Positions 8,535 to 16,579 of a stretch of DNA of 64,000 nt are shown piece after piece. This DNA is from GCA-003244245 sp035606945 (lineage in GTDB: Bacteria; Actinomycetota; Actinomycetes; Mycobacteriales; Pseudonocardiaceae). The stretch covers positions 40,201 through 104,200 of the forward strand of contig DATNDR010000050.1 in the NCBI GenBank assembly GCA_035606945.1. Reading direction: 5' to 3'. Position 1 is the stretch's first letter. Every line of letters begins with the position of its first letter. The notes beneath the pieces are model-generated. The model made no database searches. It was not told the DNA's origin and saw only the letters and a list, made by a program, of their open reading frames with translations. The translations under genes were made by a program, and so were the position numbers.

Positions 8535-9649
8535 CAGGAGCTGTCTCACCGCTGATCAGCCGGTGGGGCTCGCGCGACCCCGATGCCCCGCTCATCGTGG
8601 TGTTCCAGGGCTGTGATGCACTCGGAGCCAGCCACGAAGCGGATCTGGCGATGTTCGTGCGAGGCCTCCCGGACGGGGCCGCGTATGCAGCGGTGCGTGT
8701 CCCGGGGGCAGTTTCGGTCGACCCGGTGCCGGATCCGGCAGCCTTGCGAGGCTGGATCGACGACCAGCGAGCGCCGCAGGTGCCAGTGCTGCTCGTCGGC
8801 GTCGGCGGCGGCGCGGCCCTGGCCGGCGGGATGGTGCTCGCTGATCCAACTCGGTTCGCCGCGGCGGCGCTGCTGTACGGCACGTTGCCATTCGACTCGG
8901 GACTGCCGGTCACCCGTGGTCGCCTGGCCGGACTGCCGGTCTTTTTGACTCACGGTGCGCACGACCTGGTCATCCCGGTGGAGCTGCAGCGCCGGACGTG
9001 GGAGTACCTGGTGCGGGAAAGTGGATCGCCGTTGTGGGCGCAGCGCGAGCCGGGTGGCCATGACCTCACCGCGAAGACCGTGTCCGGACTGGCCGGCTGG
9101 ATCGAGGCGCGGCTGGGTTTCCTACAGTGGGCCACACCGGTGGCCGAAACTGCTGAGCAGGCGCGCTGGCCGATCTTGCCGGATGGCCGGTTGCCCGAGC
9201 GTCGCGGCGAACCGCCTGAGGTCAGTGTCACCACTCCGCAACAACAGCAGTCGCAAAACGCTCCCGCCGGGCTGCAGGACGCGCTGTTCGACCGGGTCAT
9301 GCGACTGGCTGGTGTCGCGACGGCGCCCAGCGCGGTCTCGGTCCCCGGGGCCAGGGCTTTCTTCCTGTGCCCCGGTGACGCCCGGGGGCCCCGCGAGGCG
9401 TTCATCGTGCCCGATCTCGGGGAGTTCGCCCACCTGCATCCCGGCTACGACGGCAGCTTGCACCTGGTGCTGCCGGTCAGCCTGGCTCATGACGCCCTGG
9501 TGAAGGGATGGGCAGCGGCCCACCCGCTGGCCGGGCTTCGGCTGGCCGCGGGCATGGTCATGATCTTCGGGCCGCGCGATGCGGTCGAGCTCGAGATCGT
9601 CACCGCGATCGTCTGCGCCAGCCATACCTACGCCACCGGGATGAGCTGA
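8531..9649 (+). CDS. alpha/beta-hydrolase-like and luciferase-family (DUF5519) fusion protein
   Basis: A 372-residue two-part protein starting at GTG 8531, overlapping the VOC stop. Residues about 1-200 resemble a carboxylesterase/phospholipase-type alpha/beta hydrolase: LIVVFQGCDALG, then GVGGGAALAG at the nucleophile elbow, FLTHGAHDLVIP with the acid and GGHDL with the His. The expected G-x-S-x-G serine is replaced by glycine (GVGGG), so hydrolysis by the usual route is doubtful. Residues about 255-370 match the luciferase-family (DUF5519) domain: FIVPDLGEFAHLHPGYDGSLHLVLP and GWAAAHPLAG...MIFGPRD...VCASHTY. The fusion and the lost nucleophile are both unusual. The pairing with a VOC protein suggests metabolism of a small organic substrate, which is inference. 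Confidence 0.7.
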   Translation: MTGAVSPLISRWGSRDPDAPLIVVFQGCDALGASHEADLAMFVRGLPDGAAYAAVRVPGAVSVDPVPDPAALRGWIDDQRAPQVPVLLVGVGGGAALAGGMVLADPTRFAAAALLYGTLPFDSGLPVTRGRLAGLPVFLTHGAHDLVIPVELQRRTWEYLVRESGSPLWAQREPGGHDLTAKTVSGLAGWIEARLGFLQWATPVAETAEQARWPILPDGRLPERRGEPPEVSVTTPQQQQSQNAPAGLQDALFDRVMRLAGVATAPSAVSVPGARAFFLCPGDARGPREAFIVPDLGEFAHLHPGYDGSLHLVLPVSLAHDALVKGWAAAHPLAGLRLAAGMVMIFGPRDAVELEIVTAIVCASHTYATGMS

Positions 9650-9698
9650 TAGCGGAAGCTTGCCTCGCTCGTGACGACCGCCGGGTGGCTGGCTGACC

Positions 9699-9866
9699 GA
9701 GCTTGGGCGGCGGGCGGGTGCGTCTCTGGTGACTGCGGCGCCGGTGGTGGCCCAGGCCTGTCGCCAGGCGGGCGGCAGGCGCGACTCGCTCGGCACCAGC
9801 GACCCCACCGATCTTGGAACGCTAGTCGCCCACCGCGCCATCCCGGTCACCGTGGTAGGCGTGTGA
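9699..9866 (+). pseudogene. remnant of a PIN-domain (VapC-like) toxin gene
   Basis: Between the luciferase fusion and the TetR gene, one plus-strand frame without a usable start reads ELGRRAGASLVTAAPVVAQA, followed by a compressed middle and then SDPTDLGTLVAHRAIPVTVV before a TGA at 9864-9866. The VTAAPVVAQ strand and the closing TSDP-x-DL segment are characteristic of the central and C-terminal parts of PIN-domain ribonucleases. The first half, including the N-terminal Asp, and the segment between the two blocks are missing. I read it as a decayed VapC-like gene. No antitoxin is visible next to it. Confidence 0.5.
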
Positions 9867-9871
9867 ACGAG

Positions 9872-10507
9872 TCAGCTGTGCTGCAGCGGAAAGCCGGCCA
9901 GACCCTTCCAGACCAGTGAGGCGGTGAGTGCGACTGCTTCTTCCTTGGGCAGTTGGTGCCGGCGGGTGAGCCAGTAGCGGGCGCCGTGCTCGCTGGCCCC
10001 GACGACTCCCACTGCGACGAGCCAGGCGCGGTCGGCGTCCAGGCCGGCGTCGGCCACCACCGCCTGCGCGATGGCCTGCACACAGGCGGTGTACATCCGT
10101 TCCACGATGTCCTGCACGGACGGCTGGTTGCGCAGATCGGACTCGAAGACCAGCCGGAACGCCTCGCCGTCACCGTCGACGAAATCGAAGTACGCGCCAA
10201 CCGCGTTGCGCACTCGCTGCCAGTTGTCATGGGTTTCCTCGATCGCGGCCTGGACCCGATCGACCAGCTCGTCGGCGTGGCGCTCCAGCAATGCCAGATA
10301 CAGTTCGAGCTTGCCGGGAAAATGCTGGTAGAGCACCGGCTTGCTGACCCCGGCGTGCTCGGCGATGTCATCCATGACGGTGGCGTGGTAGCCGTTGTTG
10401 ACGAAAACATCGGTAGCCGCGGCGAGCAGCTGAGCGCGCCGCTCATCGCGGGGCATCCGCGCCCCACGTGGCGCTGCATCCACCCGGGTCGATGCGGTCT
10501 CAGTCAT
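9872..10507 (-). CDS. TetR-family transcriptional regulator (Rv3208-like)
   Basis: A 211-aa regulator with an N-terminal helix-turn-helix: RRAQLLAAATDVFVNNGYHATVMDDIAEHAGVSKPVLYQHFPGK-type sequence, in which the recognition helix is VSKPVLYQHF. The remaining helices form the ligand/dimer domain. The start (MTETAST) has GAGGTGAAGTGAGAG upstream. Longer readings of the frame run through the operator region and are not credible. It is divergent from moeZ as Rv3208 is close to Rv3206c. Two palindromes in the shared promoter region are plausible operators for autoregulation and for moeZ. The effector is unknown. Confidence 0.88.
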   Translation of the reverse strand: MTETASTRVDAAPRGARMPRDERRAQLLAAATDVFVNNGYHATVMDDIAEHAGVSKPVLYQHFPGKLELYLALLERHADELVDRVQAAIEETHDNWQRVRNAVGAYFDFVDGDGEAFRLVFESDLRNQPSVQDIVERMYTACVQAIAQAVVADAGLDADRAWLVAVGVVGASEHGARYWLTRRHQLPKEEAVALTASLVWKGLAGFPLQHS

Positions 10508-10568
10508 CGCTCTCACTTCACCTCCCGCCTGACCCGATAACCCTACTCGCCGGTATCCGGCCCAACCC

Positions 10569-10632
10569 GCAGTCTGGATGCAGACTGCTGTTCCGGGACC
10601 CGGATTCACCGCAGTCTGCATCCAGACTGCGG
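10569..10632. promoter_or_regulatory. twin operator-like palindromes between tetR and moeZ
   Basis: GCAGTCTG-GATG-CAGACTGC at 10569-10588 and CCGCAGTCTG-CATC at 10609-10622 followed by CAGACTGCGG to 10632. Both are perfect dyads and each centre is the complement of the other. Their centres are 42 bp apart, about four helical turns, so two dimers could bind on one DNA face. A further overlapping dyad CCAGAC-TGCG-GTCTGG follows at 10622-10637. The position between divergent start codons (10507 and 10708) fits a TetR operator. Confidence 0.75.
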
Positions 10633-10707
10633 TCTGGGGCGGGAAGAGGGGGAGGATGGGGGGCGTTTAGGAGAGCGAGACAGCACGACATCGTGAGGAG
10701 AGTGCTG

Positions 10708-11880
10708 ATGAGTCTGCCGCCACTGGTGGAACCGGCCGCTGAGCTGACCAGGGAAGAGGTGGCACGCTACAGCCGTCACCTGATCATCCCGGACGTCGGG
10801 ATGGACGGTCAGAAGCGGTTGAAGAACGCGAAGGTGCTGGTGGTCGGTGCAGGTGGGCTGGGCAGTCCGGCTCTGCTGTATCTCGCCGCGGCCGGCGTGG
10901 GCACGCTGGGAATCGTCGAGTTCGACGAGGTCGATGAGTCGAACCTGCAGCGCCAGGTGATTCACGGCCAGTCCGACCTCGGGCGGCCGAAGGGTGAGTC
11001 CGCTCGGGATTCCATTCGCGAGATCAACCCGTTCGTCCAGGTCAACCTGCATCAGCTGCGCCTGGACTCATCCAACGCGCTGGACGTCTTCCGCGATTAC
11101 GACCTCATTCTCGATGGCACCGACAACTTCGCGACGCGCTACCTGGTCAACGATGCGGCGGTGTTGCTCGGAAAGCCCTATGTGTGGGGCTCGATCTTCC
11201 GATTCGAGGGCCAGGCGTCGGTCTTCTGGGCGGACGCTCCTGGCGGGCAGGGACTGCAGTATCGCGACCTGTACCCCGAGCCGCCGCCTCCCGGGATGGT
11301 GCCATCCTGCGCCGAGGGTGGCGTGCTGGGAGTGCTGTGCGCATCGATCGGTTCCATCATGGTGACCGAGGCGATCAAGCTGATCTGCGGGATCGGCGAG
11401 CCGCTACTGGGCCGTCTGATGGTGTACGACGCCCTGGAGATGAGCTACCGCACCATCAAGATCCGCCGGGATCCGGCCGCTGAGCCGATCACCGGCCTGA
11501 TCGACTACGAGGAGTTCTGCGGTGCGGTCAGCGACGCCGCTGCCACTGCGGCGATCGGCTCGACGATCACCGCCGTGGAGCTCAAGGAAATGATCGACTC
11601 CGGTAAGGACTTCGCGCTGATCGACGTTCGAGAGCCCAACGAGTACGAGATCGTGCGGATCCCGGGCTCCACGCTGATCCCCAAGGACCGGATCCTGTCC
11701 GGTGAGGCATTGGCGGAGTTGCCCCAGGACAAGCCGCTGGTGCTGCATTGCAAGTCCGGGCAACGTTCCGCCGAGGCGCTGGCCGCCCTGCACAAGGCGG
11801 GTTTCCGGGACGCCGTACACGTCGGCGGCGGCGTACTCGCGTGGGCCAAGCAAGTCGACCCCTCCCTGCCCGTCTACTGA
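10708..11880 (+). CDS. moeZ: MoeZ adenylyltransferase/sulfurtransferase
   Basis: A 390-aa E1-like enzyme with a C-terminal rhodanese domain. It adenylates and sulfurates the C-terminus of ubiquitin-like sulfur carriers (MoaD- and CysO-type) for molybdopterin and thio-metabolite synthesis. Visible features are the nucleotide-binding VLVVGAGGLGSPALLYLAAAG near residue 45, FDEVDESNLQRQ, DGTDNFATRYLVNDA, and a rhodanese domain (about 285-390) with IDVREPNEYE and the active-site loop HCKSGQRS (Cys348). GAGGAG precedes ATG 10708, which marks the start. The upstream extension of the frame is non-coding. It supplies molybdenum cofactor sulfur relevant to the nitrate reductase encoded nearby. Mycobacterial counterpart Rv3206c. 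Confidence 0.93.
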   Translation: MSLPPLVEPAAELTREEVARYSRHLIIPDVGMDGQKRLKNAKVLVVGAGGLGSPALLYLAAAGVGTLGIVEFDEVDESNLQRQVIHGQSDLGRPKGESARDSIREINPFVQVNLHQLRLDSSNALDVFRDYDLILDGTDNFATRYLVNDAAVLLGKPYVWGSIFRFEGQASVFWADAPGGQGLQYRDLYPEPPPPGMVPSCAEGGVLGVLCASIGSIMVTEAIKLICGIGEPLLGRLMVYDALEMSYRTIKIRRDPAAEPITGLIDYEEFCGAVSDAAATAAIGSTITAVELKEMIDSGKDFALIDVREPNEYEIVRIPGSTLIPKDRILSGEALAELPQDKPLVLHCKSGQRSAEALAALHKAGFRDAVHVGGGVLAWAKQVDPSLPVY

Positions 11881-11897
11881 CCCCTTCACCGACTTCA

Positions 11898-11921
11898 CCC
11901 CGACATGTCTCCATGTCGGGG
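11898..11921. repeat. 10-bp-stem hairpin with TCTC loop, downstream of moeZ
   Basis: CCCCGACATG-TCTC-CATGTCGGGG is a perfect dyad 18 bases after the moeZ stop. The same hairpin with a compensatory change in the stem recurs at 53257-53280, and diverged copies lie at 45148-45170 and 53217-53239. The location just past stop codons suggests a terminator role, although no T-tract follows. Confidence 0.8.
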
Positions 11922-11928
11922 ATGGGCG

Positions 11929-12105
11929 CTAGCTGCTGCGCCGGCGGGTCGAGTACTGGCGGGGTGGTACCGGAGCCGACCGGTGTGGCACGGCGGACTT
12001 GCCACCGTGCTGCACCGATGCGGACTTCCCACCGCGGCGCTCACGGCGGTTGGGCACCGGAGCGTCAGCATTGTCAGGTAACGGGGTTTCATGTTGCTCG
12101 GCCAT
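11929..12105 (-). CDS. small basic, probably disordered protein
   Basis: A 58-residue protein starting at ATG 12105 with a strong AAGGAG seven bases upstream. It begins MAEQHETPLPDNADAPVPNR, continues with RERRGGKSASVQHGGKSAV and ends in an Arg/Ser-rich tail. It is rich in Arg, Lys, Gly and Pro, has no hydrophobic core, membrane segment or cysteine, and is likely unstructured. It is convergent with moeZ. I do not recognise a family. The good ribosome-binding site and compact frame are the reasons to call it a gene. Confidence 0.6.
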   Translation of the reverse strand: MAEQHETPLPDNADAPVPNRRERRGGKSASVQHGGKSAVPHRSAPVPPRQYSTRRRSS

Positions 12106-12121
12106 CAGTTCTCCTTGTCTG

Positions 12122-12168
12122 TGCCGGCTTCGCCGGCGGTGTCTGATTGCCGGCTTCGCCGGCGGTGA
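12122..12168. repeat. two 20-bp direct repeats, each a GCCGGC-TTC-GCCGGC hairpin
   Basis: TGCCGGCTTCGCCGGCGGTG occurs at 12122-12141 and exactly again at 12149-12168. Each copy contains a six-base-pair stem with a TTC loop. They lie just upstream of the small basic protein gene (minus strand), in the non-coding stretch before narK. Confidence 0.8.
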
Positions 12169-12477
12169 TGTCACCGTGCGTCAGCAGCGATGCGCTCAAG
12201 GCTTGATCAGGTAAGGGCGCCACCGTGGGGATGCGGTGCGGCACAGGTGCGCTCAGAAAGCGCGGCTGGAGATCAGCAGCTCATAGGACCACGCTAGCGC
12301 CCGGCTGCCTGCGGTGCACCATGTTTGCCGCCGGGTCGGTGACGCCTCACGGCAGGTTCGCGTCCCTGTGTGAACGGGAGTTCTCGGCCCTGCAACGTCC
12401 AGCAACATTGCGAACATAACCGGACCATAGCGTCGCTCCTCGTACCACCCGCTGCACCCACCAGCTCAGGAGGCGCT
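12169..12477. other. non-coding stretch upstream of narK
   Basis: About 310 bases with no credible gene. The only clear signal is the narK ribosome-binding site CAGGAGG at 12467-12473. An AT-richer patch around 12400-12430 (AACATTGCGAACATAACC) is the most likely promoter region, but no consensus boxes can be assigned with confidence. Confidence 0.5.
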
Positions 12478-13863
12478 ATGAGCACAATCGAGACAACGGT
12501 GCCGGCGACTCCGGCCCGCGGGGGGAGATGGATCGACCACTGGGAGCCCGAGGATCCCAAATTCTGGGAAGGGGGAGGCCGTCGGGTGGCGAATCGAAAC
12601 CTGTGGTTGTCGATCTTCGCCGAGCACATCGGTTTTTCGATGTGGACGGTCTGGTCGGTCTTGGTGCTCTTTATGGGCACTGCATATCACATCGACCCAG
12701 CAGGCAAGTTCTTTCTGGTCTCCCTTCCCGCGCTGATTGGAGGCCTGATCCGGATTCCCTACACGATGGCCCCGGCTCGGTTCGGCGGGCGGAACTGGAC
12801 CATCGTCAGCGTCTTGTTACTGCTCATCCCGACAATCCTGGCACTTATCGTGATGCATCCGGGTACGTCGTACACGACCTTCGTGATCGTTGCGGCACTC
12901 GGTGGCCTGGGTGGAGGCAACTTCGCCTCCTCCATGGTCAACATCAACGCATTCTTCCCGGAAGGCCGCAAGGGCTGGGCTCTCGGGCTCAACGCCGGCG
13001 GTGGGAACATCGGCGTCCCGGCGGTGCAGCTGCTCGGGCTGTTGGTGATCGCGACGGTTGGAATCGCCTATCCACGTCTCGTGCTGGCCCTCTACGTCCC
13101 GTTGATCCTGTTCGCCGCGCTGTGTGCTGCGCGCCACATGGACAACATCTCCTCAATGCGCAACGACACCGGTGCGCTGCGCGAAGCGGTCAAAAAGTCC
13201 CAGACCTGGGTGATGTCGTTTCTCTACATCGGTACGTTCGGCTCGTTCATCGGATACAGCTTCGCCTTCGGCCTAGTCCTGCAGACCCAGTTCGGCCGTA
13301 CCCCGCTGCAGGCAGCCTCGGTCGTGTTCATCGGCCCGCTGATCGGCTCGTTGATCCGTCCAGTCGGTGGTTGGATGGCTGACCGGTTCAGTGGGGCGAA
13401 AGTCACGCTGGTGAACTTCGTCGGGATGGCGCTGGCCACCGGCGTGGTGATCATGGCTTCCGAGGACAAGTCGTTGCCGCTGTTCATGCTCGGTTTCATC
13501 GCATTGTTCGTGCTCTCCGGTATCGGCAACGGATCCACCTACAAGATGATCCCGTCGATCTTCAACGTGCAGGCCCGGATGGCGATCGCATCTGGTGAGG
13601 TCGCGCAGTCCGCGCTGATGACGGCGCGCCGGATGTCCGGTGCGGTGATCGGTATCGTCGGTTCCATCGGCGCCATGGGTGGTCTGCTGATCAACCTTGC
13701 CTTCCGGCAGTCGTTCATGACAGCGAAGTCCGGGATACCGGCGTTCTGGTCCTTCATGGCGTTTTACGGGGCCTGCGTGCTCGTGACCTACGTGGTGTAT
13801 CTGCGCCGCGCCCCCGCCGCCGTGACGTCCGGGAACCCGCAGCTGGCTTACGCCCAGGTGTGA
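12478..13863 (+). CDS. narK: NarK-type nitrate/nitrite transporter
   Basis: A 461-aa major-facilitator protein with about twelve membrane helices. The two nitrate signature segments of NarK/NRT transporters are present: GGLGGGNFASSMVNI near residue 143 and GNGSTYKMIPSIF near residue 345. The conserved RIPY of the second helix (LIRIPYTM) contributes the substrate Arg. ATG 12478 follows CAGGAGG. The upstream extension of the frame is non-coding. It heads a plus-strand run narK-nirB-nirD-nnaR-cbiX, so it probably imports nitrate or exports nitrite for the reductases on either side. Confidence 0.92.
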   Translation: MSTIETTVPATPARGGRWIDHWEPEDPKFWEGGGRRVANRNLWLSIFAEHIGFSMWTVWSVLVLFMGTAYHIDPAGKFFLVSLPALIGGLIRIPYTMAPARFGGRNWTIVSVLLLLIPTILALIVMHPGTSYTTFVIVAALGGLGGGNFASSMVNINAFFPEGRKGWALGLNAGGGNIGVPAVQLLGLLVIATVGIAYPRLVLALYVPLILFAALCAARHMDNISSMRNDTGALREAVKKSQTWVMSFLYIGTFGSFIGYSFAFGLVLQTQFGRTPLQAASVVFIGPLIGSLIRPVGGWMADRFSGAKVTLVNFVGMALATGVVIMASEDKSLPLFMLGFIALFVLSGIGNGSTYKMIPSIFNVQARMAIASGEVAQSALMTARRMSGAVIGIVGSIGAMGGLLINLAFRQSFMTAKSGIPAFWSFMAFYGACVLVTYVVYLRRAPAAVTSGNPQLAYAQV

Positions 13864-13902
13864 CGAAACCCCGGTGTGACGAAACCCCGAATGTGACGAA
13901 AC
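13860..13902. promoter_or_regulatory. three tandem GTGACGAAAC elements upstream of nirB
   Basis: GTGACGAAAC occurs at 13860-13869, 13876-13885 and 13893-13902, with 16- and 17-bp periods. A further GAAAC follows near 13909. The first copy overlaps the narK stop codon. GTnAC and GAAAC are the two half-motifs of the actinobacterial nitrogen regulator GlnR, although here they abut rather than being six bases apart. A tandem binding site for GlnR or NnaR controlling nirBD is a reasonable inference. Confidence 0.5.
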
Positions 13903-13957
13903 AGCGTCGAAACACCGCGTTCATGAAACGCGCTCAGGATGTCAGCAAGGTCCAACC

Positions 13958-13996
13958 GCTGGTGAGCTGCTCGGTTGCGGTGAGCAGCTCACCAGC
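13958..13996. terminator. 15-bp perfect hairpin between narK and nirB
   Basis: GCTGGTGAGCTGCTC (13958-13972) pairs exactly with GAGCAGCTCACCAGC (13982-13996) around a nine-base loop. It lies in the 169-base gap after narK, 36 bases before nirB. It has no T-tract. It may separate narK from nirB transcripts, attenuate read-through or protect the nirB mRNA end. Confidence 0.6.
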
Positions 13997-14032
13997 GCCG
14001 GTCGTGCTCGCTGGGCAGGAAGGAGCAGCCCG

Positions 14033-16579
14033 ATGCGCACTGTCGTCGTTGCGGGCCATGGCATGGTCGGCCACCGGCTGGTGGAGGCCCTGATCGGCCG
14101 GGACGTCCGGCGTCAATGGCGGATCGTAGTGCTCGCCGAGGAGGGCAGGCCGGCCTACGACCGGGTTGCCCTGTCGTCCTATGTGGACTCCTGGGACGCG
14201 GACGCGCTGGCCCTGCCCGCCGTCGCCGACGACCGGGTGGAGCTGTGGCTGGGTGACCCCTGCGTGGCGATCGACCGGCGCCGGCGCCGGGTGCGCACCG
14301 CGTCCGGGCGCCGGGTGCCCTACGACGCGCTGGTCCTGGCCACCGGGTCGGCGCCGTTCGTGCCGCCGGTACCAGGGCACAACCTGTCAGGTTGCTACGT
14401 CTATCGCACCCCCGAGGATCTCGACGCCATCCGCGCGGCGGCACAGCGCGCGATGCACACCACCGCGGCGGGCCGGCGTTCCGGTGTGGTGGTGGGCGGC
14501 GGGCTGCTCGGCCTGGAGGCCGCCTACGCGCTACGCCAGCTGGGTCTGTCCCCGCACGTGGTGGAGATCGCGCCCCGGCTGATGCCGATGCAGGTGGACG
14601 AGGGCGGCGGGGCACTGCTGCGCCGGTTCATCGAGGGCCTCGGGGTCCGGGTGTACTGCGGCCGCGCTACCAAGGCCATCGAACAAGACCGGGGCCGGTT
14701 ACTCGTCCGGCTGTCCGATGAGACCGAACTGGACACCGACGTCGTGGTCTTCTCCGCCGGGGTCCGCCCGCGCGATCAGCTGGCCCGGGAGGCGAAGCTA
14801 CCGCTCGGTGAGAGGGGTGGCGTGCTGGTCGACGCCTCGTGCCGTACCGGCGATGAGGATATCTGGGCGATCGGGGAGTGCGCCGCGGTCGAGGGCCGCT
14901 GCTACGGGCTGGTAGCGCCGGGTTACGCGATGGCCGAGGTGGTGGCCGACCGGTTGCTGGGCGGCAACGCCACCTTTCCCGGCGCGGACACCTCCACCAA
15001 GCTCAAGCTGCTCGGCGTCGACGTGGCCAGCTTCGGCGACGCGCATGCCCAGGCCGAGGGTGCGTTGGAGGTCATCCACAACGACCCCGTTGCCGGCCGT
15101 TACGCCAAGCTCGTCGTGTCCGATGACGCGCGGACCCTGCTCGGTGGGGTGCTGGTCGGCGACGCCGAGGCTTACGGCATGTTGCGCGCGCTGGTCGGGG
15201 CCACGCTGCCGGCCGACCCGGGAGTGTTGATCTCCCCGTCCGGTGGTGAGCTCGACGCCGGCGCGTTGCCGGCCAGTGCCCAGGTGTGCTCCTGCCACGC
15301 GGTCACCGTCGCGACGATCACCTCGGCGGTCAATCAGCAGGGTTGCACCACCGTGCCCGCGCTCAAGACGTGCACGAAGGCGGGCACCGGGTGCGGCTCG
15401 TGCGTGCCGATGTTGAAGAAACTGCTCGCCGCCCACGGCGTCGAGCAGTCCAAGGCGCTGTGCGAGCACTTCGCGCACAGCCGGGCTGAGCTGTTCGAGA
15501 TCGTCGCGGCGACCCGGATCCGGACGTTCTCGGAGCTGGTCGCCAAGCACGGCACGGGGCGCGGCTGTGACATCTGCAAGCCCGCGGTGGCGTCGATCCT
15601 GGCCTCGCTGAGCGGGGTGCTCAACCCGGGCAGCCACATCCTGGACGGCGAGCAGGCCACCCTGCAGGACACCAACGACCACTTCCTGGCCAACCTGCAG
15701 CGCAACGGCACCTACTCGGTGGTGCCCAGGGTGCCCGGCGGGGAGATCACCCCGGACAAGCTCATCGTGCTCGGCGAGGTAGCCCGCGACTTCGGGCTCT
15801 ACACCAAGATCACCGGTGGGCAGCGGATCGATCTGTTCGGAGCGCGGGTGGAGCAACTGCCGGAGATTTGGCGCCGGCTGGTGGATGCGGGTTTCGAATC
15901 CGGGCACGCCTACGGCAAGGCGTTGCGCACCGTCAAGTCCTGCGTGGGCAGCGAGTGGTGCCGCTACGGCGTACAGGACTCGGTGGGCCTGGCGATTGCG
16001 CTGGAGCTGCGCTATCGCGGACTGCGTGCCCCGCACAAGCTGAAGTCCGCGGTGTCGGGCTGCGCACGGGAGTGCGCCGAGGCCCGCAGCAAGGACTTCG
16101 GGGTGATCGCCACCGAGACCGGCTGGAATCTCTATGTCTGCGGCAACGGCGGCTTCCGGCCCCGGCACGCCGACCTGCTGGTGTCCGATGTGGACACCGA
16201 AACACTGGTCCGCACCATCGACCGGTTCCTGATGTTCTACGTACGTACCGCCGACCGGCTGCAGCGCACCGCGCCGTGGCTGGAGGAGATGGAGGGTGGT
16301 CTGGATCATCTGCGTGACGTCATCGTGCACGACTCGCTGGGGATCTGCGCAGAGCTCGACGCCGCGATGGAGGCCCACGTGGCGGGCTATTCCGACGAGT
16401 GGCGCGGGGTCCTGGAAGACCCGGCCAAACTGGCGCGGTTCACCTCGTTCGTCAACGCGCCGGGCGTTCCCGATCCGACCATCGAGTTCGTCCAGGAACG
16501 GGGCCAGCCCACACCTGCCCATCGTCGCCGCGGCCAACCGGTGGTGATCGCCGGACCGAAGCTGGCGGTTGTTTCATGA
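14033..16579 (+). CDS. nirB: assimilatory nitrite reductase large subunit
   Basis: An 848-aa NAD(P)H-dependent nitrite reductase that reduces nitrite to ammonium in the cytoplasm. The order of parts is typical: an N-terminal FAD/NAD(P) pyridine-nucleotide reductase (VVAGHGMVGHRLVEAL at 4-19, VVVGGGLLGLEAAYAL near 152), a BFD-like 2Fe-2S region (CSCHAV near 419 and TCTKAGTGCGSC near 445), a second cysteine pair GRGCDICKP, then the sulfite/nitrite reductase ferredoxin-like half and the 4Fe-4S/siroheme ligands CVGSEWC (near 637) and SGCAREC (near 677). AAGGAG precedes ATG 14033. It overlaps nirD by four bases (ATGA). The siroheme it needs is probably made with help from the CbiX-like gene downstream. 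Confidence 0.95.
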   Translation: MRTVVVAGHGMVGHRLVEALIGRDVRRQWRIVVLAEEGRPAYDRVALSSYVDSWDADALALPAVADDRVELWLGDPCVAIDRRRRRVRTASGRRVPYDALVLATGSAPFVPPVPGHNLSGCYVYRTPEDLDAIRAAAQRAMHTTAAGRRSGVVVGGGLLGLEAAYALRQLGLSPHVVEIAPRLMPMQVDEGGGALLRRFIEGLGVRVYCGRATKAIEQDRGRLLVRLSDETELDTDVVVFSAGVRPRDQLAREAKLPLGERGGVLVDASCRTGDEDIWAIGECAAVEGRCYGLVAPGYAMAEVVADRLLGGNATFPGADTSTKLKLLGVDVASFGDAHAQAEGALEVIHNDPVAGRYAKLVVSDDARTLLGGVLVGDAEAYGMLRALVGATLPADPGVLISPSGGELDAGALPASAQVCSCHAVTVATITSAVNQQGCTTVPALKTCTKAGTGCGSCVPMLKKLLAAHGVEQSKALCEHFAHSRAELFEIVAATRIRTFSELVAKHGTGRGCDICKPAVASILASLSGVLNPGSHILDGEQATLQDTNDHFLANLQRNGTYSVVPRVPGGEITPDKLIVLGEVARDFGLYTKITGGQRIDLFGARVEQLPEIWRRLVDAGFESGHAYGKALRTVKSCVGSEWCRYGVQDSVGLAIALELRYRGLRAPHKLKSAVSGCARECAEARSKDFGVIATETGWNLYVCGNGGFRPRHADLLVSDVDTETLVRTIDRFLMFYVRTADRLQRTAPWLEEMEGGLDHLRDVIVHDSLGICAELDAAMEAHVAGYSDEWRGVLEDPAKLARFTSFVNAPGVPDPTIEFVQERGQPTPAHRRRGQPVVIAGPKLAVVS

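Noticed and set aside
14798..16537. 579-codon minus-strand frame opposite nirB
   Set aside because: nirB carries all cofactor motifs on the plus strand. The antisense translation shows no domain and has the composition of a shadow frame.
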